From contig OW387145.1 of the NCBI GenBank assembly GCA_936440205.1, positions 15,375,396 to 15,439,395 of the forward strand: DNA of 64,000 nt, written 5' to 3'. A program made the position numbers and the translations under genes. Shown here piece by piece: positions 36,601 to 50,653 of this stretch. Source of the stretch: Lepidonotus clava (lineage: Eukaryota; Annelida; Polychaeta; Phyllodocida; Polynoidae). Position 1 is the stretch's first letter, and every line of letters begins with the position of its first letter. Under the pieces are notes generated by a model. It saw only the letters and a list, made by a program, of their open reading frames with translations, was not told the origin of the DNA and ran no database searches.

Positions 36601-39600
36601 CATTAGCTGCAGTTACATACCTACTAAGCCTCGCCATCAAAAGGTAAAATGATAATTTCTGCCACATGAGAACTAACAAAAAGCTTAAGGTTGAAATCCA
36701 TCCTGTAAGTCGTTTTACAATATAAACTAAGAATATTCTTCAAATTTAATTATAATCACTCAGAAATTAGGTTGGCGAATGGTGCAAATGGATAACATTC
36801 TTCGTGTATTTTTTCAGAGTCCCGCCGTCTGTGCTCAAGTTGCGGTTCTCAGAGATATCCAAGGCCCTCCTCGTGATAATGGCCAAACATGCCAGCTCTG
36901 ACACCCCTTCTCTGCTCCGCTCCGTGAGTACCCTGCACCTTCTCGTTCTTGCCTGCACCTGCATCTGTCCCACCCCTGGTACCGTTCCTATACGGTATGT
37001 GAGGGTACGGATTCAGTCAATCAGAAGGGCCGGATCTAGGTTGTTTTGACCCGGAACTTGTTGGTGAATTCATTGTAAGATATTCGTATTTTGATAGATA
37101 TAGACTTTAATTGAGCTTCGAATGGTAAGGTGGATGCTTTGGGCCTAGGAAATAGGTTATTGGTAAAGATAATCACCTTAGACTTTTAGGTTTTTTGCTG
37201 CGGTGGCGTTTTGAATGATATCAGATTAAGAGAAACGCCAACGAAGCCTTACTGTCGGAGGTTTTTCATTGTATAAAATCAGTGAGCTGTGAAATTGATT
37301 GGGGGTTTGTGAATAGAAAGTAAATGGGCCATGAATTGGATCCTTACCCCCCCCATGCTACCTCCCCTCTCCCTCCCCCTCAAAGGCAGTGGAGTGTAAA
37401 CGATTGTTTAATTGGTGTGTGCACTGGGCAGGTAGTGGAGGGGTGGCATCTCATTGGTCCCCCTGGCCTGTCAATCACCCCCTGAAGCCACCGCCCCGGC
37501 ATGGACAGTCCACTCAGCCCCCCCCCCCCCCCCCCTTAGTCTGGTTCCTCTGACCCCACTGTTTTAGTGGAAGGTACTGTAGCACTCCACGTGGCGTCCA
37601 ATGTACCCCCCCCACCCCCCTCACAGGCCACCACCACCACTGCATGCCCCCACGTGTCTTGGAGGAGGTCGGGGCTAGAGGAGTCACCACCGCAGATACC
37701 GGACCCAAGGACTGGGGGCCGGAGAGTTCTTGTTCTTTTAATCCATGAACAATTATGAAGCTGGACCCCGCTTGGTCTGTATTGGTGTTACAATACCGAC
37801 TACTACAATCAGTACGTCAGTGTCCCCGGGGCTTTGAAGATTATAAGACAGTTAACTTCTCACATATTGATGATAACGATATATGTTTCCCCTCCAGGTG
37901 GTGGCATGTCTGGCTTCTCTTCTCCGTGTCCAAGACCAGGGGACGTGGACTCGTAGTGAGACCAAAAAGGTCTACGACTCGCTGCTCTCATTTGTCACAC
38001 ACCCAAAGCCAAAGGTTAGACTCAAATGCTCACAATTTCAGAAAATAACCTCTCCACTGTACATCTCAAAATTAATCAGCAACATCACCTACACGATAAC
38101 TACAAGCCACATTTCGATAAGAGCTTTATTTCATTTCTAATAGGTAGTGATTTTTATATCTATCACACAGAACGTGACTTTCTTCACGATATGTAACTGC
38201 CTTATCTAGAGCGAAGCAATGTGCAGGGGTCTAATTTTTTCTTCCCAGCACCTCAAAAAATCAGTTTCAAAATTTGATATTTAGAATACTCAATACGTTT
38301 TACATCATTTTAGGACACAATCAGATTTCTTAATACTATTTCCGATTAATACACTGTCCCTAACTTACATCCCTGAATGTGTGGTTGTGTTCAGGTACGG
38401 CGGTCGGTGCAGCAGGCAGTACGTGTTACCCTCAAGGCGAGTATGTTCATGACGCAGGGCGACCCGCCCCCACACCACCCCGCAGCAGCCGCCACCGCCA
38501 AACACTGCATTCACATCATAGAGCAAAGTGGAGGTGAGTGGACATTACTTCGCAACCTATGCTGAAATCAAACACGTAAATCACACTCATGTATTTTTCG
38601 GGGAAATGTATGACTGAACGAGAAGTTTGTGTCAAATGTAATAGAAAATGAGCATTATAACCCCATATCCGATGTACATCATGGCTTTTCCTGTTCCCCA
38701 GGTGGTGAGAACGCGTCGTCCACCCTGCAGAGTCTGGAGTTGTTGAAGTACGTGTTGGCCGTGTTCCCCGCTCCGAGCGTCAAGTCGGCCTGCGAGACCA
38801 TCCTCCGGGTCATGACCCTCAGCCACGTGGTGAGATAAATAGACCAATCTGTCACCCCCTCCTACAATTTTGTGATTAGAACATGTTATACGGCATTTAA
38901 GGAAATATTCAGATTTTTTGTTCGCAATCCCTGACTTAATTCTCCGACGACAAGATTATCAGCTTTTTTCACGTAATGACGTCTCCCAATGATCTAAACA
39001 GAATGCCTTGACTCACTCGTCGCCGGTGATCTGTAGCGGCACTGCCTGCATCACTGATACTTGGTGGTATAAATTGTTCTCCCGTATATCTATAACATAT
39101 TTTGGACAGAGTAGAAGGAATAGACATGAGTTAGAAGTAGAGATCAATTTTGTATTCTAAGATAACCAAAATACAGAAGGACATTACAGCCCCTGAGTCT
39201 GCTACTTCACTTAGTTTTGTTACCTCGTGTAACTTGTAGTTCTCCCAGTAGTTGATTTTACAATATGGAAACGTTTCTTACCTAAACCCAGTGATATGTT
39301 TTTGTTTTGCAGGTGATAACGTCCGTATCAATGCGTACTCTACATTCAATGTTTGCCATGCAGCCCAAAGCGACTAATCTTTCAGCGGAGCTAAATGCCC
39401 AAATAATCACAGTAAGTTACTCATTGTCTCATACAATAAACACAAAATGTCGATAAAAATAAACAATGTCCTTATGTATCATAAACGAAAGATACGAGTG
39501 AGAAGTATACATTACAAAACGTCTGTAAAAAGGGAAGGTTTAGACTCAGTGTATTCACAACAAAGATAATGATGCAAATTCTGGTCAGTTTCTATCTACG

Positions 39601-42600
39601 ATCATTAAGATGGTTAACTTTGTGCGTTTTGATAAGAAAACCCGAACGGAAGAGACTGCCCGTGCCGAGTATAACAGTTTTATATCTCATCACTTGTAGG
39701 CGTTGTATGACTACGAGCCTGGGGAGAACGATCTCCAGCCGATGGCGGCTTGGCTCGCCGTCATGGAGGCAGCACATGTCAACCTGGGCAGGTGAGTACT
39801 TCACAGAATACCATACATCAGATATTCATAGCCTGCCAATCGTATAGTCCAAGCGTGAGTTGCACCATGGCGCCGCCATTATCAGGGGACATAGCGGTCA
39901 AGTTGACAAGAAGCCAGACTATTAGCACCAAAATACAGAAATTATTTCAAATTTGGCATGACAGAAACTGATGTAATAATCTGGCAATTCCATAATATTC
40001 CAGTCAGAAGGTAGATTTTCCCGATTTTTTAAAGTTTGGCCTAGATAACCACAAACCTCTGTCGTGCTACTCATACCCCAACCAACCTAATCTATTACAT
40101 TATGTGTAGTGCGGCTTGTCCCCCACTCGCAGTCAACTCACGCAGGGCTTATAGACACGTACTCTGCAACCGTTATGATGCTCGTCATCTGGCTCGATGT
40201 TCATTACTAAAATGACTTTTGCCCCAGGTATTTATTCAACAGCTTTTTGAATAGCAAGTCAAAGACACCACATAACTTCCCTTGTCTTATTGGAGCTGTG
40301 TCGTTCTGTTTCTGTTGTTAAGTTATCATGACAGTTTATATTGTCAAAGGAAAAGATAAAATATTGCAGGCTAATTTTAACGGTATGCCAGTAAGAGGAA
40401 CTGTCCCCGTAAGAACTAACAATGCCTTATAAAACATAATATACGCCATATCTTCCAGTCCCCTTATCAGATAACTAAGACCACGCAGTACATGAATATA
40501 TCATTGTTTTCCCCGCAGGTTGGACCGTAAGTTGTGTGCCCGTCACCTCCCACGTATCTTCACGGCATCTATGAAGTGTATGCAGACAGACCGGCCCGAA
40601 GTGGCCCAGGCCGCCGCCAAGACACTCATTGTGAGTAACCAGTATACCCGACAAACACAATGTCTTTTTTTTCTTTTTGTGATATTTTGTTCTTGATTCA
40701 AAGCTATAGCAGTGTTTCTAGTTATCGTTACAACATTTCACTAATAAAAGACGCTTCACGTCAAAACTTGGATTGCTTTTATTGACCATAATGAAAGGGG
40801 GATCAAAGTGAATAGGAAATGTAAAAAACGATTTCTGCCAATGTTCTAAATTTCCTAAATCTTATATTACAGGCCCTTGAACGTGACATAGATCCATAAA
40901 AATGTGAAATGGAAAATCTATAACGAGGCCAGGGAAACACAGAGAATTTAAAATGAAATTAAGAGTGGCCGGACTATGAGAGTGGTCGGACCCCATTTTG
41001 AACAGTAGACTAGTTGACTTGGTCTTCGCAAGTGCTTTAGACAGCTTCTTTATTGCGTTGACCTGATGCAGATTTCAGCTTTCTTTATTTTTTTTAAACC
41101 CCAGTTGATATTCCAATTATGAATACAAATACATTATTGTACTACTTAAAATTATTGATAGAAACTTAACCTTATGTTCCTACTAATTCCAGAGTCTGTT
41201 GAAAGACTGTGTGGGGCCTGAGGCAGAGGCTCTGAGTGCGGGTCACGACAAGCCCACGTCCCCCGCCCACCGCATGCTGGCCGCCGTGGAGAAGGGCCTC
41301 GGCTACCAGTACCAGGCCGCCTGGAGACTCGTCCTGCAGGTTCTGGAGGCATTCTTTGAGGTGAGTTCTAGAGGTGGCCATACAATATATTCCTGTTTAT
41401 TTAAACTAGAAGACGCTATCGCCAATAGATATTATTGTATGCCTACATTATAAACACAATTGAGCGGCCAATATTTGTTGTGCCAGAGGGTTTTTCCAAA
41501 TTCCTTAGGCATCAATTTAAAAACTTATTTGACTGACTTCATATCGCTCATGCCAAGCGATTAAAGATGAACAACACTTTCACTCAATAACAGAATTTCC
41601 TCTTTTTACCCCTTCGATATTATGTCTTTACAGTAGAACTAATCCAATGTATTCAAAATGTATTCAAAATGGAAAATTGACTTTTGGTTGCAGGTGTTCG
41701 GCGCCCACTGCGCCGGCCTCATGTCCCGGTGTCTCGTGTCGATGGCGGACCTCCGGGACAGTTACGGCTTCCCGTACAAACAGGAGCTGGACAAGGCGAT
41801 GGGGATGGCCGTCAGGAAGATGGGGCCACAGGCCGTACTGCAGGCAGTGCCGCTACAGATCACCGGTGACGAGTGAGTCAAGGCATTCTGTTAAAATGAT
41901 TGGGAGAGGCGATTACGTGGAAACAAAAGCTGATAATCTTATCGTCGGAAAATTGATTAACGTGTGAATGGAATTCGCTACTCCAAAGATAGAAATATTA
42001 ATTTAGTTTGAGGGCTTTGGTGCGTTGTGACTGAAACCTTTATTCTCATACCACAGGTTATGTACAACATATAGGTAAATTCGATCAATTCAGATTCATA
42101 CAAGAGATTTTTTTTTTCCTAAAGAAAAAAAAGATAGTCAAGGATCTTCGTGATAATAGATCCTATGGACGACCTTATAGCTTTTTTTATTGTCAATAAA
42201 AGAAATTCAGTTACTGTTTCCTGAGGCGATGTAACAACTTTTATGATTAATTTTCGGAATATTTCCCTCCCAGAGATAACTTCAACTTCCCCCGGAGCTG
42301 GCTGCTGCCCGTCTTCAGAGACCACACACAGAACACAGAGCTCGCCTTCTTTGCCTCCTACTTCTTACCACTCGCCGTCAAACTACGCAGCAAAGGTACG
42401 TCCCGCCCTTAATACTAAACAGGCATACCTCGTCTTTAGGTGACATCGTGTCGACATTCTTTGAATGAGGATACTTAGACAAAGTTTGTGGACCAAAATA
42501 AACTATTGATCTTATGATTTGATCCAGAGTGAAATTAAGAGAAAAAAATCGTTGTAAACGGGTTTACGCAAATCAATTTTTAGAGACTAAGCAGACAATC

Positions 42601-45600
42601 TCTTCACATCATCTTGAATAACAGTTTTAAGTGATAATGGTGTGAAAACCTTTATTAAATGCATCAGTTGTCTCCACAAGTTGACTTATAGCCGTGAGCT
42701 ATTGACGCCACCTGTGCCTGTTAGGCATTCCCATGTGTTCATTTTTGTACTAAATCGTGCTAATAATCTCACATTCTCTCTTTAGCCATAGAGTGTGCAG
42801 GCACGGATGAGACTGTCAAGGCCAAGAGCTATGAGGCGCTGCAGTCGCAGATCTGGTCCCTGCTGCCCGGCTTCTGCACCAACCCGACCGACGTGGGTCG
42901 ATCCTTTAAAGGGGTGGCCAAGATCCTGGGGTCGGCGCTGACCGACCGGCCTGACCTGAGGATGGACGTGATGACCGGCATACGCCGACTCATCAACCAG
43001 AACCTCGAACATGGTGAGCAAGCACATGGTGTCACAAATGTGTTGTTAACAGATGTTGTTCTTATCTAGTGAGGCAATTTGAATATGCATTTGAATTACA
43101 GCGAGAAGGTACATCTTCGAAAAATCTTTGCTTTCAATTCAAGCAAAAGTAAGACTAAAAGATGAGATAAATTTCCATATCAAAGTAACACGGACTACTA
43201 GTATAGTCAACTGGAATTTATTAGTACAGTGGCATAGCGGGTATACTTACAGAAACCTCTGACATCTAGACTTTAAGATAAACAAACAGAACTTATGGCG
43301 CAACGCTGTCTTCTTTTCGCACATATGGTGCTAAATTTGTAATCTATTCTACTTGAACATTTTTTCTTCACAGAGGAAAACCGGGCAGAGTTGGGTCGTT
43401 TTGCCAAGAATTTCCTGCCGCTGTTGTTTAACCTGTACACGACCAAGACTCAGTCAGTGGGTCAGGCGAGCCGCGACCCACGCCAACAGGCCGTGCTGGA
43501 GACGGTGAAAACCTACCTGCAGGTGGCCAACAAACCACTCGTCACGTCCTTCTTTGAACGCGCCCACGGCAAACTGTGTGAGGAGGACACTCCAACGTTC
43601 AGAAGGTCAGTTTTTTTTTATTTGAACTTAAGATGTCCGTTTAATAGAATATGTAACACAAGAAGAAGAATACCCTGTTTATGTGAATTGAGAGACAAGA
43701 AAATGCGCTATTCACGTTTTTAATCATACAGAGGAGGTAGATCCAAAATACCACAACACTTTTGCTAGGGAAAAGACGAGACGTTTAAAAAAAACAAACA
43801 GAGCAAGTCTTACAAGGGCCATAGATCTATAGAGAATAATACAGACTGTTAGGTTCGTCTCTTCTTGTAGGGATTTCACGGTGTTAAACTATTGGTATAT
43901 TCTTGCCCTCAGACACGCTCTCATGGACCTTACAATCGCCATGGTCCCCTACATCTCCGAGTCGGAGCTGTCCCAGCTCTACAGCTTGGTGCTCAAACAG
44001 CTGGAGAGTACCGACCACACTGTCCAGAAGAAGGCCTACCGAGTCTTAGAAGAAATGTGTGCTGGGCGTTCCCCAGAAAACGTGGCCTTCGTGTCCTCTC
44101 ACCTGGACCAGCTCAGCGAGGCCCTCGTCAAATCCCTCTCCTCGGCCGGCCCTGCCTCCAAGGCGCCCCGCCTGCGCTGTCTCCGCCATGTGTTCTCCCA
44201 GCTGCCGAGCGCTCAGACTGACTTCCTCAGGGCCGTACTGCCCGAGGCCATACTCTGTACCAAGGAGACGGCCGAGAAGGCCCGTGTGGCAGCTTACGGC
44301 CTTCTGGTAGAGATGGGGGCCGCTCTCCAGCGGTGGTCGGAAGGCACCCCGGCTGAGGCCATCCTCCAGTACTTTGAGCTGCTCCTGGCCGGGCTGGCCG
44401 GGTCACCCCACATGATCAGTGCCACCACCAACGCCCTCACACGCATCATCTATGAGTACAAAGGTAGGAGTGATATCCTAGCCACATATATATTGGAATG
44501 GATTTAGTTGCAAGATGTAGCAAAGAATGGGCATCCATGCAAGACCTCGGACCCTTAATACATACAATTTAAGTTAAAAAGTGTTTTCAAGATGCTCTTT
44601 CATAATTCTCCATAAACTTCTACCAAGTTAAGTCTAGTATATCTTAAAAGTTTTTTTTTCTTTTCCCGCTATTTGGACCATTTTGTGAGGATAGGGCCCT
44701 ATTTGGTGGTTGCACACAAACGAATTTCTGTATAATCGTTCCAATCTTGCTCCCCCAGCGGTTCTTCCCGGCACGGTGCTGGACACGATGGTGGACAACA
44801 TCTGCGTGCTACTGACGTCCCGGACCCGGGAGGTGGTGCAGTCAGTGCTCGGGCTGCTCAAGGTGGTGCTCTCCGTCTTCATGGACGCCGCGCTCGCCAA
44901 GTACCTCAAGCAGCTCGTCGACGCCCTGGTCGGCATGCGGGAGGACACCAAGAGGCACTTCAGGGTCAAATACAGGGAGATCTTCGCCCGGCTCACCAAG
45001 AAGTTTGGGTCAGTCATCACTTGGCGAGAACAATCTTTTGATAATAAGACTAAGAGATAGTTTAGTAGTCTTACCGGTATAGTTTTGGTGTCAGGTCAGG
45101 CTGGCTGGTCACAGTTTATAGTCCTGTCAGGGCTGTAAGTAGTATATAGCCCTCTCAACAATATTTATTACGAAAAACGAATGTTGTTAATCGTCTTTTT
45201 GTCAATAGTACTATTGATTGCTTATGTTAATGATTTATATCAAATATTCCGTATGAACTCTGTTCTAAACTATTTGTGACAGGTCCCCATAATATAACCG
45301 GTTACCTTTACAGCTTATGCAAAATTTGCATGGAATTGTATATTGGGAAACTTAAAAAAAATATAAATGTATCTGGAAAATTGTAAGTTGTCATGGGAAA
45401 GTCCGTGGGAACCCTGTGTAGAAATCTGCCGTAAAACGAATGGTGAATGCCGAGCTTATGAAAACTTGTGAAAACCAACTGTGTGTCCCGGTAGGTTTGA
45501 GACGATCGTGAAGATGACCCCGGAGAGCTACAACAAACTGTTAGCCAACATCCGCAAGGCCCAGCAGCGGGCCAAGAAGAAGAAGACCCAGAAGGGCGTC

Positions 45601-48600
45601 GAGGACGGGGAGGAGGCAGAGGAGGAGGAGGTCCGACCCAAAACAGAGACGTGAGTCATCAACATAAAATTACTTTTTGTACATTATGATTTCTATTGAT
45701 ATATAACTCTCATTCTGAAAGTCTAATATATAAGCTGTCGAGTGCTGAAACACATGATACGAAAAATGACAAAAAATAAATGTCAAACTCATAGTGTGTA
45801 CGCAGAAAGTTGGCACGTCCCCTTCATACAGGTCCACAAAACGCGTTATTTTTAGGCTGTTGTTACACCGGTAATGCTTATATAAATGATGTAGGCCCTT
45901 CATCGTTGAAACCCACCATCTCAATCCATACTTTAACGTGTCTATAGTTTATTGCTTTGAATTCCACAGTCACCCATGAAATCAAATGAAATTACTAGGT
46001 ACTTATATGTCTGGTTGGTTCCAGTATCGACGACCTGTTGCGGGACACGGACTCTGAGCTGGACGAAGACGATGACGACAAACCCAAGAAGGGTCAGAAG
46101 AAGGCCAGGGGCAAGGAGAAGAAGCAGGCCGGGGCCTGGCTCAAGGAGGACGAGGACGTCATCGATTTCCTCGACCCGTCAGTGGCCAAGAAGGTTCTGG
46201 GTAAGTAGAGAAGGACACTTAACGTCACCGTTTACTTGCATGTGCATCAAGGGGAATGGTTGGAATATTACATTCTATAAACTTCAGAATGAATGATGTT
46301 GGACCAATCTTAATTTCCTTAATATGGAGTATTTGAGTTTGTCAAGTCATGTCTCATAAGTGGTGTCTAGACCACTTTATAGATGGTCTGGTGGTTTATC
46401 AGTGGATAAGAACAACAAATTTATAAGTAAATACAGCTCTGCTCATTTAGAATAAAACTAGTTCCCAGGCCTTTAGAACTATTGAAAATTAATGTTTTGT
46501 CTTAAATGACGCCCAAAACTCAATATCGCCCCCCCTCCCCGTGTAGATAAACAAGTACCTTCTATGCTATTCAGAAAACCAGTAGTTGATATGACACGTA
46601 GCACATAATACTTGAAGTTGAATATGGATAAGACCAAACTAAAACTTACCCCGCAGCCACACAGCCCAGTCAGGACAAGGAGAAGTCGAAGGTGAAGCAC
46701 GACTTTAAGACGGCCCCTGACGGCAGACTCATCATCAGTATGGGCGAGGAGGAGGAGGAGAAGCCAAGGAAGGGCAAGAAGGGGAGCGCCAAGCCAGAGC
46801 AGGACGACCCCATGGAGGACCTGGCCGACCTGCTCGACACGCTCGACGGACCCGCCAAGGTAATGGGGGCGTACTGGGGGAAAATCCGGATAAGATTCAA
46901 AATGAAATAATGATAAATTCAGGGATCTTCCTAGAAAAATATTTCAAATATCAAAAGGCCCATAAGACCAGCCGGGGCAATGTTGAGGCACAGGAGGAAT
47001 AACCCACAGAACAGGGTTCCCACGCAGGTTTTAGATAGTCATAACAGGTCTTAGATTTATTTTCAGAAATGTAATGCCCTAAAAAGGTCTTCGATTGCAG
47101 TGTTTTATTATTATTTTTTTTATTGTCATTTTTAGAAATCAACATGCCACATGTCCATTTCTAATATTTCAATATATTTTAATATCTCAAAATTACCGGA
47201 ATCTTGAGATTTCAAATGTTGCTTTCAAGGGGATACAGTTATTGCAAATTTATATCAAACGTATGTATTGAGAATCTTTTCTTTTCATGATAGATGTTAA
47301 TTTTAAGTAACATTGGTCTTAACACGGTCTTAAATGTCCTAAATTGATTGTCAAAATGCATGGAAACCATGTAGAGAGTCACGTCACGTCAACGAAATGA
47401 AATATGATCAAATTAAATTCTACTTTTGTTATCCGCCTATGTTTGTCTAACATCGTTTTGATGATTCCAAAAGTAGGGCTTGGTTCATAGTCTTGGCTCA
47501 ATCCCATTAGAATAAAATAGCCAATTTATACGTGTTTCTTTTACTCTTACTTGGAGTTCATTCATTGAAATATAGAAGAAAAGAAAAAGAAAAGATTTAA
47601 GAAATTCACCGATAACTTACCAATGACCCGCAGATAGTCCCAAGGTTATTAACATTTACTCTGGTATGTGTTGTAGAAGAGCCGTAAGCGGCGTCTCAGT
47701 GGGTCGATGGACATTGACGAAGAGGATGGCACAGGCCCCATGCAGTACAAAGGTGAGGGCACTTCTTGACCTTTAAGAAGATGTGTAACTAAATAACTGT
47801 TTATTCTCTTAAAGAGTCGTGTACTTTTTTCAATGGGTTTACTTATAGCCTTATGTTCTTTGTTTAAATATATTGAATGCACGAAAACAGAATGCACTTC
47901 GTTCCACAAGTATTGTGGTTGAGTTAAGTTAATAGTTGATTCATTTCGTGTATAATTGTTAACATTTTAGTTCGATGAAACATGACATTTAAACTAGATA
48001 ATTGACATTGGCTTCTTCTTACAGCTGGCGGCTCCGGCATCCACAGACCGCTGTCATCGGCTCCCACCAAAAAGCCCAAGAAGGACCCAGGTGCTGAATA
48101 CAAGGCCAAGGTATGGCAGCACCCTTGTTTATGGACACTAGATGATACATAGTCTAGTCTAAAGTGTAACATATACTTCAATCGAGCAGCGACATTGTAT
48201 ACAACGGGTCCCCAAGAGAATCATTGGGTTCGACACATTCCTGCGTTTTCCTCATTAGAATGTGCTCTGTACACGACGATTTATTTGGTTATTGATCACT
48301 TCGGCGCAGGGGTATAGCGTTATGTGCTTTCTCCTGACAGTAGATTACAGGTAGCTCTATAATAGAATTACATTCGCACATATAACTCTTACATTTAAGT
48401 ATAGGGTGTCATTTTCAACTTACACTCTTGGTTCTTTACCGCGTTTATTCAAAGTTGTATTTTTTGCGACCCACAGAAGGCCGGAGGAGATATTAAGAAG
48501 AAGAACATGCCCAGCCCCTACGCCTACGTACCACTACACCATTCTGCGCTTAACAAAAGGTTTGTACCTTATACAAGAGGGGCCATAGACTGTTTGATAT

Positions 48601-48943
48601 TATAGAAACGTCGTCCTTGTTAATGTATAATCTCAATTGGAATTTTTCATTAGGAAAATGTAGTTGAATGTAAGGGCCTTTCCTGTAAACGGGATTCAGA
48701 ACATTTCATAGACCAGGAACTCACATTTTGTCTAAAGATGGGATATCCACAATATTTACAGTAGTGAACCTTTATCTTAGCACAAACATATTTCTTGACG
48801 TTTTATTGACTATGGCCAACTCTCATCTTTTAATTTACAGGAAACAAAGGAAGTTAGAAGGACGTTACACTAATCTCGTAAAGGGTGCTCGGAAAGGGGC
48901 CGCCAAAGGCGCGAAGATGGGCAAGAAGGCACGCACGAAGTAG
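31764..48943 (+). CDS. RRP12: RRP12-like ribosomal RNA processing/export protein, complete, 25 coding exons
   Basis: Exons: 31764-31893, 35782-36002, 36251-36334, 36567-36643, 36818-36923, 37898-38014, 38395-38533, 38702-38829, 39313-39411, 39700-39791, 40519-40630, 41193-41360, 41694-41872, 42274-42395, 42786-43013, 43374-43605, 43913-44463, 44759-45008, 45495-45650, 46025-46200, 46657-46859, 47677-47752, 48025-48110, 48477-48559, 48841-48943. They total 3918 bases, 1305 residues plus stop (human 1297), in phase throughout. RRP12 is a HEAT-repeat, karyopherin-like nucleolar protein needed for pre-rRNA processing and nuclear export of pre-ribosomes. Diagnostic blocks: [89 protein letters not shown], and near the end [16 protein letters not shown] and PYAYVPL. 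The C-terminal third is Asp/Glu/Lys-rich and ends with a basic tail. Intron 1 is unusually long (3.9 kb) because it took in a LINE. Confidence 0.95.
33629..35660 (-). mobile_element. 5'-truncated LINE (CR1/Rex/Jockey-like) in RRP12 intron 1, split by a MITE
   Basis: The minus-strand frame 35651-34809 encodes reverse transcriptase with [29 protein letters not shown] (motif A), [14 protein letters not shown] (motif B) and [11 protein letters not shown] (YADD). It continues after the 273-bp insert as [16 protein letters not shown] to 33951, ending [19 protein letters not shown]. The minus-strand tail is 30 A (T run 33629-33658). Endonuclease sequence is lacking. Apart from the insert the frame looks continuous, so the LINE is fairly young. 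It is antisense to RRP12. Confidence 0.9.
34536..34808. mobile_element. MITE, 273 bp, inserted in the LINE's reverse transcriptase frame
   Basis: The ends CAGTGTATCCCAAAAAC (from 34536) and GTTTTTGGGATACGCTG (to 34808) are inverted copies with one mismatch in 17. CTTATA flanks it directly on both sides (34530-34535 and 34809-34814), and one copy of CTTATA is exactly what the interrupted YKYLG codons require. The interior has repeated inverted GTCCGATGTT/CGGACA words and no transposase. Confidence 0.85.
47012..47371. mobile_element. Degenerate MITE-like element in an RRP12 intron
   Basis: CAGGGTTCCCACGCA (from 47012) is mirrored by TGCATGGAAACCATG (to 47371), 12 of 15 matching after inversion. 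The interior has repeated GGTCTTAGATTT-like words in direct orientation. No target duplication is visible. It lies between RRP12 exons 21 and 22. Confidence 0.45.
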
Positions 48944-49304
48944 GCTGTTCTGCCACTAGGAATTTACAAATTCAATCACTATTTTATACAGAATTGATAG
49001 TGTAAGGCACTGTTAAAGCGTCAATTAGGAGAAGAACAACTTTTCTGGGCCACTGGGTACCAGCCATATGTTATTGGTGTACACACCAGGCACCAGCAAC
49101 TAAGAAAGTTCCTTGCGTGCTAAACTGATAACCTACTGCTGGTACCCAGCAGCCCAGAAAAGTAATTCTCCTAATTGTCAATGTCATATTGAACTCATTA
49201 TGACTTAAATGTGTTGGGATGTTATAATGTACATATGTGTAATGTATTGTTGTGGGAACAAACCTACGTTTGTGGAACACATCTTTGTAAGATACCGTAA
49301 TAAA
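48944..49304 (+). other. RRP12 3' UTR with poly(A) signal
   Basis: The stop TAG ends at 48943 and AATAAA lies at 49299-49304, giving a 3' UTR of about 375 bases. Most of its middle is taken up by a long inverted repeat listed separately. Confidence 0.7.
49022..49177. repeat. Long inverted repeat in the RRP12 3' UTR
   Basis: The left arm 49022-49064 begins CAATTAGGAGAA and includes CTTTTCTGGG and CTGGGTACCAGC. The right arm 49138-49177 is its inverted copy with a 3-base gap and a few mismatches. The loop is 73 bases and itself contains the palindrome GGTGTACACACC. It may be a MITE that landed in the UTR or a structural RNA element. No target duplication was recognised. Confidence 0.75.
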
Positions 49305-50653
49305 GGTTTGGGTTATCATTGATGATCCTTAGAAGTTAAAGAAGGCGTTTAACAGTTCATTACTACTTATGAGAAAAAGATAATTCCTCAGTAACTAGTC
49401 ACACAAAAAATATAAAATGAAGATCATAGTAAATTGCGCGTTTTTCATATATTTTATTTTGTGGGTTAATGAATCATATGGATAGTATGCATTTTTACAA
49501 TTATGATGATTCAGAGACCTTTCTGATTTCTTTTCTTGAATATTTTTGTGATTTACATTTTTTACATCACAAAGTAGTTATAGAATTTGATACATGGTTC
49601 AAATCAACACAACGTGGGCACTAAGACACGATCTATCACTTCCCTATGAAATGATTGTCGTTTAGTGCAGTTAACAGTGAATAACTAGGTAAAACAATCA
49701 AGAGAGAATAGTATTTGTCACATCCGATGCATGTGAAAACAATTGCTGAATAACTAGATATAACTAAACAAAGTATGTATGGATGCAGGAGCAAGTCCAT
49801 ATCTTATAAATTCATATTTCTAATTTCTGTTTATAACAACAAAATTTCAACATGGAAATAGAAAATCAAGAATACCCCCTCTTGAACTAAAATCTTTTAT
49901 TTCCACCCGTTTCTCCATTTCTGCAATTATTCTGTCCTTTCCAGTGGCGTTTTTTCTGAAAACTTGTATAATTATATCTGCATGTCCGCAAGACGAACCT
50001 GTTTTATTCTGGCCAAAAGATGAATTCTATTTAACAAAGTGAATATTGCCATACTGATGCTAGTGATAAATGGCAATTACTGACTACGGCGCTGCAAATA
50101 ATAGAAAGTGTATCGCACATGCGTTATAATACCTCCAATCTATGACCAGATAACTTATTCTTATAGAGTAGGAAACGAGCACCTAGAACAGACCCGCATA
50201 CCTTGCTTACATCTAGTCTTTATCTACCCTCTGTGACATCATGTCGATGTCTTTTCTAATAGATGTTGTAGACAACTCTCTAAAAGTTAATATGATAAAT
50301 AATGGTACTTTTATAATGGTACGCAGTATGTGTGTGTGAACATATATACAATGACATGACGCATGTTGTTGTAGTACAAAATATAACACTTTACACAGAT
50401 TCCGGCCAGAATTGCCCCTACTTACATCCAATACACATTTATTTTGGGAAACTTGGGCGAACATGGATATAACCCATGTCAGTAAAAATCCATTATTTTT
50501 AGTATTAACTTCATATCCTGTATAATATAGAATATTTTGGTTACCCCTCCCCACCCCCAATGTTGTGATGGATTAAGGTAGTTTAATCAGTGATTCTTTC
50601 TATTATTGCATGGTAACCCCAATTAACTTGGAACATGCAAATCCAAAACTTAA

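Noticed and set aside
45275-45415. GGGAACCCTG end of a CAGGG-type MITE near 45405
   Set aside because: No matching left end or duplication was found.
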